Origin: Streptomyces monomycini
GTDB lineage: Bacteria; Actinomycetota; Actinomycetes; Streptomycetales; Streptomycetaceae
Reading direction: 5' to 3'
Length of the DNA: 36,265 nt
NCBI RefSeq assembly: GCF_022271435.1
Contig: NZ_JAFIQY010000059.1
Coordinates: 8,023 to 44,287, forward strand
Shown one piece after another: positions 32,046-36,265 of the stretch. Every line of letters starts with the position of its first letter. The stretch's first letter is position 1. Made by a program: the position numbers and the translations under genes. The notes beneath the pieces were generated by a model, which saw only the letters and a list, made by a program, of their open reading frames with translations, searched no databases and was not told the origin of the DNA.

Positions 32046-33914
32046 GTGAAATCGTTTCTCCCGCTGCCTGCTCTGTCCACTCTGGTCGCACGCCGGGTGC
32101 GTCAGAGCCTGTGTGCCTGCGCGCTGGCCGCCAGCCTCAGTGCCGCGGCGACACTCAGCCCTCTGGAGGCCGCCGGCCCGTCGCGCGCCGATGCCCGCCA
32201 GGCCGACGCCGGACCGGGCAGCCCGCAGTCGCGGCACCGCGGTGACCCTGCCCTTGACCTGCCCAACCTTCTGCGGGACGGTCAGGGCAAGGAGCCCGGT
32301 GCGGGTGATGGCGGTGAGGTGTCGTCGGGCGCCGTGGGGATTCCTGGTACGGCGTTGGCTGCGTATCGCAGGGCGGAGGGGGTGTTGCGGGGGAGTCAGC
32401 CGTCGTGTCGTCTGCCGTGGCAGTTGGTGGCGGGGATCGGGCGGGTGGAGTCGGTGCATGCTTCTGGTTACGGGTTGCGTGGTGACGGTTCGACGGCGCG
32501 GCAGGTTCGGGGACCGCGGCTGGACGGGGCGCAGTTCGCGTTGATCCGGGACACCGATGGGGGGCGGTGGGACGGGGATGCGGTGTTCGACCGTGCGGTG
32601 GGGCCGATGCAGTTCATTCCGTCGACGTGGGGGAGCTGGGGTGCGGACGGTGATGGTGACGGGGTCAAGGACCCGAACAACATGTTTGATGCCGCGTTGG
32701 GTACGGCCCGTTACCTGTGTGCGGGGGACCGGGACGTGAGCCGGGATGCCGATCTGGACCGGGCGATTCTGAGTTACAACAATTCCCGTGCGTATGTGAA
32801 TGCCGTACGGAAGTGGATGGACGCCTATCGCGGGTCGGAGGTCGCTCAGACGCCGGACGACGCTCCCGCCACACCGCACCGGCCCGACCCGGCGCAGCGG
32901 ACGTCCGCCGTACGCCCGGATTTCCAGCAGAAGCAGAAGCAGAAGCAGAGGCAGGAGCCGGGCTCGAAGCCGGGGCCGGAGCAGGGGCGTAAGAGCGGGG
33001 CCGGGAACGTCGGCGGTGTGCGGCGTCCTGTCGTACCGCCTACGCCTCAGCGTCCGGCGGACCAGCCTGCCCCTGAGCCCACCGAGTTGCCGAAGCCGGT
33101 CGGGGACCAGCACACCGTGACCCGGCTGGAGGCCCTGGGCAGCCGCGAGCTGGAGGCCGAAGTGGGGCAGCGCTTCGCCAGGCGACCGCAGGTGAGAGCG
33201 GTCGATGCGCATGGCCACGCCGTCCCCGGTGCTCGGATCACCTTCCGTGTCAAGGGCACGGGAGGTACGGGAAGCGCCGGCAGCACCGGTGGTACAGGAA
33301 GCACCGGCGCCCCCGCCAGCCCCGAAGGCATACATTTCGTCGCCACTCCCGCCACCACCGTCACCGTGACCTCCGGCCCCCACGGAACGGCCACCGCCCC
33401 CGCCCTCCAGGCCGGCGACCGCCCCGGTCGCTTCACCGTCGTCGCGACGGCTCCGGGCGTACGCGGACCGGCCGCGATCTTCACCGCTACGGTACGCCCC
33501 GCTGCGGAACCCACGGCCGATCAGCTGGAGTTGTGGGATCAGGAGACGGCAGACTTGCCCGAGTTGTTGCGGGCCGAGACGGGGAGCAGCTTCCTCGGCC
33601 TCCCGTCGCTTCGGGCCACGCACGGCGCCCGGCCCGCCTCCGGCGTGCAGATCATCGCCACCGTCCTCGCCGCGGATCGCGAGGAGGACGTCGTGGACGG
33701 CACGGCCGGGCCGTATTTCACGGGCGCGCACGGTGAAGCGGTCCGTACGCTTGTCCTGCCGCCCGCCGGTGCGGACGGCCGTGTCACGCTGCCGACGCTC
33801 TTCACCGGCCGGCATCCCGGCACCTACACCCTTCGTCTGACCACTCCGTCCGGGACCACGCTGGACTTCGCCCTGACGGTCACACCGCCCGCGAGCGGGC
33901 CCCGCACGTCCTGA
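32046..33914 (+). CDS. secreted lytic transglycosylase with C-terminal Ig-like domains
   Basis: A 622-residue exported enzyme. The signal peptide (about 1-45, LCACALAASLSAAATLSPLEAA) is followed by a Pro/Gly/Asp linker. A lytic transglycosylase (SLT/MltB-like) domain occupies about 98-263: catalytic Glu135 in GIGRVESVH, GPMQFIPSTW (186-195), DPNNMFDAALGTARYLC and LSYNNSRAYV. It cleaves peptidoglycan glycan strands, forming 1,6-anhydro ends. A Gln/Lys-rich linker (QQKQKQKQRQ) and Pro-rich region lead to two beta-rich Ig-like (Big-type) domains, about 360-490 and 495-615, likely wall-binding or spacer modules. GTG at 32046 has GAGGA upstream. The transglycosylase core uses more G- and T-ended codons than the flanks. 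Confidence 0.88.
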   Translation: MKSFLPLPALSTLVARRVRQSLCACALAASLSAAATLSPLEAAGPSRADARQADAGPGSPQSRHRGDPALDLPNLLRDGQGKEPGAGDGGEVSSGAVGIPGTALAAYRRAEGVLRGSQPSCRLPWQLVAGIGRVESVHASGYGLRGDGSTARQVRGPRLDGAQFALIRDTDGGRWDGDAVFDRAVGPMQFIPSTWGSWGADGDGDGVKDPNNMFDAALGTARYLCAGDRDVSRDADLDRAILSYNNSRAYVNAVRKWMDAYRGSEVAQTPDDAPATPHRPDPAQRTSAVRPDFQQKQKQKQRQEPGSKPGPEQGRKSGAGNVGGVRRPVVPPTPQRPADQPAPEPTELPKPVGDQHTVTRLEALGSRELEAEVGQRFARRPQVRAVDAHGHAVPGARITFRVKGTGGTGSAGSTGGTGSTGAPASPEGIHFVATPATTVTVTSGPHGTATAPALQAGDRPGRFTVVATAPGVRGPAAIFTATVRPAAEPTADQLELWDQETADLPELLRAETGSSFLGLPSLRATHGARPASGVQIIATVLAADREEDVVDGTAGPYFTGAHGEAVRTLVLPPAGADGRVTLPTLFTGRHPGTYTLRLTTPSGTTLDFALTVTPPASGPRTS

Positions 33915-33945
33915 TCACCCTTTCGTCCCCTTTCCCTTTCGTCCC

Positions 33946-33973
33946 ACGTGGCCGGGCGCTGCCCCGGCCACGT
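33946..33973. terminator. hairpin terminator after the transglycosylase gene
   Basis: Perfect 11-bp arms ACGTGGCCGGG (33946-33956) and CCCGGCCACGT (33963-33973) around a six-base loop, followed by CTTCCCC. It separates the transglycosylase gene from the protease gene, so the protease probably has its own promoter or depends on read-through. Confidence 0.75.
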
Positions 33974-33994
33974 CTTCCCCAACGGAAAAACTTC

Positions 33995-35836
33995 ATGAGA
34001 CGAATACCTCGCCTGCGCACCGCCGCCCTCGGCGTCTGCGCGTCGGTCGCCCTCGCCGTCCCGGCGGCCACCACCGCCTTCGCCGTTCCGCTTCCGAGCG
34101 GCCCGGCGGCAACGCCGCGCACGTCCGGGGACGTACCTGCCGATCAGCTGAGCGCGGCACGGGAAGCGCAGCGGTACTGGACGCCGGAGCGCATCCGCAG
34201 TGCCGTACCGGTGGAGACCGCCGGGGCCGGGGCCAAGAGTGAGGGCGGTCAGCCCGCGCCCGGCGTGCGGCGCAAGCGGTCGGCGGAGCCGACCCATCAG
34301 GTGGCCGAGGGCATCGCCACGGTCGGGGTGTTCCTGCTGCGCGGCAGTGACGGCAGCGCGACGCACAATCAGTTCTGTACGGCCAGTACTGTCGCCTCCG
34401 GCTCCAAGAGCCTGGTGGTCACGGCCGCGCACTGTCTCAAGGGCAGCACCTCGCTGCGTAACGCCGCCTTCGTGCCCGGCTACCGTGCCGGGGGCACCAA
34501 GGCGGGCCAGGCCGGCGAGACGCCGTACGGGATCTTCCCCGTCCAGGACGGCAAGGTCTGGATCGACCACCGCTTCCAGCAGAGCTCCGCCGACGACGAC
34601 GTGGACTTCGCCTTCCTGCGGGTGGGGGCCAACGCCCAGGGCCAGCTGCTGGAGGATGCCGCGGGCCCGGGCAACACCCTGACCTCCGTCGATTCCGCGC
34701 ACCTGGCGCGAGCGGGGGTGACGGTCGTCGGCTATCCCGCGGGTCAGAAGACGCCGCTGTCGTGCACGAACGACACCCGCGCCTTCCAGGGCCGTTTCAT
34801 GGAGATCCAGTGTGACGGTTACCGGTCCGGTGTGAGTGGCGGTCCGTTCATCGAGGACTTCGACGGGCAGCGCGGCAACCTGGTTGGGGTCATCGGCGGT
34901 TACAAGGCCGGTGGGCAGTTCGACAACATCTCGTACACCTCACAGTTCGACGACGATGCGGCCTGGCTGTACCGGCAGGCGGCCGGCGATCTTCCCCTGG
35001 ACGGGAAGTACACCATGGGCGGGGCCGGCACCTGGCAGCACGCACGCCTGATGACCGCAGGCAGCTTCCATTCCGCGTCGGTGCGCGACAACACCAGTGA
35101 TCTGATCGTGCGCTGGTCGGACGGGGAGGTCTCCCTCTACCCGGGCAACGGCGCCTACGGCTTCGGCAAGGACGTACAGCTGGCCAAGGACCCGGAGTGG
35201 AACAAGGCGGCGGCCATGACCGCGGGTGACTTCACCGGGGACGGCACCAGCGATCTTCTGGTGCGCTGGACGAACGGCAAGGTCACCCTCTACAAGGACG
35301 TCAACGAGACCAACAAGCTCAAGAACGCCATTCAGCTCAAGGCGCCGAACGGTACCTGGACGCAGGCGGTGGGCATGGCCGCCGGCCGTTTCGGCGGCGG
35401 TAACACGCGCAGCGACGACGTCGTGGTGCGGTGGGCCAACGGCCGCGTCACTCTCTTCACCAACGTGGACGCGAACGGCTTCCACGCCGAGACCCGGCTG
35501 ATCGCCCCCAACGGCACCTGGACGCACGCCCGTGACCTGGCGGCCGGCGACTTCCGCCCGGCCACCGGCGACCAGGACCTCTTCGTGCGCTGGTCCGACG
35601 GCGAAGTCACCGCCTACGACAACATCGGCGCCCACCAGCTCAAGACCGAACACCAGCTGCGCCCGGCGAACTCGGACTGGAGTAACGCCAGCCTCGCGAC
35701 GGTCGGTGCCTTCGGTGGCGAGGGCGCTCGTAGCGACGATGTGGTCGTCCTGTGGCCGAACGGTCGCCTCACCCTCAACAGCGACACCACCAGCGCCTCC
35801 CTCAACCGCGAGCGGACCCTCGTCTCCGCGTCGTAG
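33995..35836 (+). CDS. secreted serine protease (trypsin/V8-like) with five-repeat C-terminal domain
   Basis: A 613-residue secreted protease. Residues 1-30 are a signal peptide (AFA cleavage). A pro-region of about 70 residues ends near the basic RRKR at 92-95, a possible processing site. The protease domain (about 100-335) has a full triad: His146 (VTAAHC), Asp204 (DDDVDFAFL) and Ser281 (SGVSGGP). The GVSGGP form and the short spacing resemble the glutamyl-endopeptidase/V8 branch more than trypsin. Residues about 345-613 are five repeats of about 53 residues with the motif DLLVRWxNGKVTLY, homologous to those in the 30224 protein. The ATG at 33995 follows GGAAAAA. The C-terminal module probably binds a surface or substrate. 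Confidence 0.9.
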   Translation: MRRIPRLRTAALGVCASVALAVPAATTAFAVPLPSGPAATPRTSGDVPADQLSAAREAQRYWTPERIRSAVPVETAGAGAKSEGGQPAPGVRRKRSAEPTHQVAEGIATVGVFLLRGSDGSATHNQFCTASTVASGSKSLVVTAAHCLKGSTSLRNAAFVPGYRAGGTKAGQAGETPYGIFPVQDGKVWIDHRFQQSSADDDVDFAFLRVGANAQGQLLEDAAGPGNTLTSVDSAHLARAGVTVVGYPAGQKTPLSCTNDTRAFQGRFMEIQCDGYRSGVSGGPFIEDFDGQRGNLVGVIGGYKAGGQFDNISYTSQFDDDAAWLYRQAAGDLPLDGKYTMGGAGTWQHARLMTAGSFHSASVRDNTSDLIVRWSDGEVSLYPGNGAYGFGKDVQLAKDPEWNKAAAMTAGDFTGDGTSDLLVRWTNGKVTLYKDVNETNKLKNAIQLKAPNGTWTQAVGMAAGRFGGGNTRSDDVVVRWANGRVTLFTNVDANGFHAETRLIAPNGTWTHARDLAAGDFRPATGDQDLFVRWSDGEVTAYDNIGAHQLKTEHQLRPANSDWSNASLATVGAFGGEGARSDDVVVLWPNGRLTLNSDTTSASLNRERTLVSAS

Positions 35837-35860
35837 CTTCTGACCCCGCCCGCGACTCCG

Positions 35861-35896
35861 TGTCCTCGGTGTCCTCGGTGTCCTCGGTGTCCTCCG
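35861..35896. repeat. 4 x 9-bp tandem repeat after the protease gene
   Basis: Four units of TGTCCTCGG (the fourth TGTCCTCCG) begin 24 bases after the protease stop codon. No coding role is evident. Confidence 0.9.
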
Positions 35897-36122
35897 TGCC
35901 CCGCCGAAGCGTGCTCGGCCTCGGCGGGACGCGGGGTACGGGACGCCGGGCACGGGGCACCGGGCCGCGCCGGGCGTCCCGGGGAGGGCGGGGTGCCACC
36001 CGCAGTCATCGGGGCGCTGCAGCCTGTCGTACACTGTTGCGATTTGTGGGCGATATGGCGTCTTGGCGCGGATAAACCCTCATCTTTTGCCTAGTGGTCG
36101 TCTTTTCGGAGAGATGGTTTCT

Positions 36123-36265
36123 GTGACCGAAATCTCAGTCGTCGTAATCGTCTACAACGATGCGGAGCGGTTGCCTGCTGCGGTGGGGTCGGTGCTGGAG
36201 CAGTCGTTCGGTGATGTTGAGGTGGTGATTGTCGACGATTGCAGTTCGGATGGTTCTTTTGCGGT
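36123..36265 (+). CDS. family 2 glycosyltransferase, N-terminal part (cut by window end)
   Basis: The first 47 residues (ISVVVIVYNDAERLPAAVGS, VLEQSFGDVEVVIVDDCSSDGS) are the nucleotide-binding start of a GT-A family 2 glycosyltransferase, including the VDD(C)SSDGS acidic motif that binds the UDP-sugar and metal. The GTG at 36123 is chosen because GGAGAG (36108-36113) is nine bases upstream; the ATG at 36114 abuts that ribosome-binding site. The upstream 60 bases and the gene itself are less GC-rich than the rest of the window. It may open a polysaccharide or teichoic-acid locus beyond the window. Confidence 0.85.
   Translation, partial: MTEISVVVIVYNDAERLPAAVGSVLEQSFGDVEVVIVDDCSSDGSFA

Noticed and set aside
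30209..32080. Long minus-strand open frame opposite the pseudoprotease
   Set aside because: Low-complexity Gly/Arg/Val composition without family motifs; it mirrors the real gene's codon bias.
31806..33815. 669-codon minus-strand frame opposite the transglycosylase
   Set aside because: No recognisable domain; the plus strand carries a signal peptide, transglycosylase motifs and Ig-like domains.

Overview
The window is very GC-rich, with strongly C/G-ended codons, frequent GTG starts, chains of ATGA/GTGA overlaps, and many secreted or lipoprotein products. All of this points to a Streptomyces-type actinomycete chromosome. No rRNA, tRNA or CRISPR array was seen.

Layout. (1) 70-2929: two unrelated esterase/peptidase genes, a PAF-acetylhydrolase-like alpha/beta hydrolase and a secreted tripeptidyl-aminopeptidase. 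(2) 3047-15275: the centre of interest, a single ten-gene operon of about 12 kb. Its promoter carries a Fur/Zur-type box (AATGAAAATCATT) exactly between the -35 and -10 hexamers. The operon encodes an ATP-grasp ligase, a DUF4213/DUF364 'heavy-metal chelation' protein, a cysteine-synthase-fold PLP enzyme, a dipeptide-epimerase-like enolase-superfamily enzyme, an MFS exporter, a methyltransferase, and a complete Nik/Opp-type ABC importer (lipoprotein, two permeases, one fused double ATPase). I read it as a probable zinc-controlled make/export/re-import system for a small amino-acid-derived metallophore. It has the logic of staphylopine (cnt) and EDDS (aes) loci but a different enzyme set; I do not recognise a characterised product.

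(3) 15501-22320: a methyltransferase, a small anchored coiled-coil protein, a MacB/FtsX-type ABC exporter pair, and a divergent DesK/LuxR-type two-component system. (4) 22321-26641: an eroded accessory stretch holding a P-type ATPase remnant, an apparently intact virginiamycin B lyase (streptogramin B resistance), an alpha/beta hydrolase and a broken IS630-family transposase. (5) 26642-29763: a stand-alone CheB-like methylesterase domain with a Crp/Fnr regulator, an LppU-like membrane-anchored protein and a small secreted protein. (6) 30224-35836: a secreted set in which a trypsin-like protein with two substituted catalytic residues (Arg for His, Thr for Ser) and a catalytically complete serine protease share the same five-repeat C-terminal region. 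They flank a lytic transglycosylase. (7) 36123 to the end: the start of a family 2 glycosyltransferase.

A recurring oddity is the large number of unrelated short tandem repeats (9 to 42 bp units). They lie at gene ends, in inter-domain linkers and just past stop codons, and several add repeated peptides to the ABC transporter subunits.
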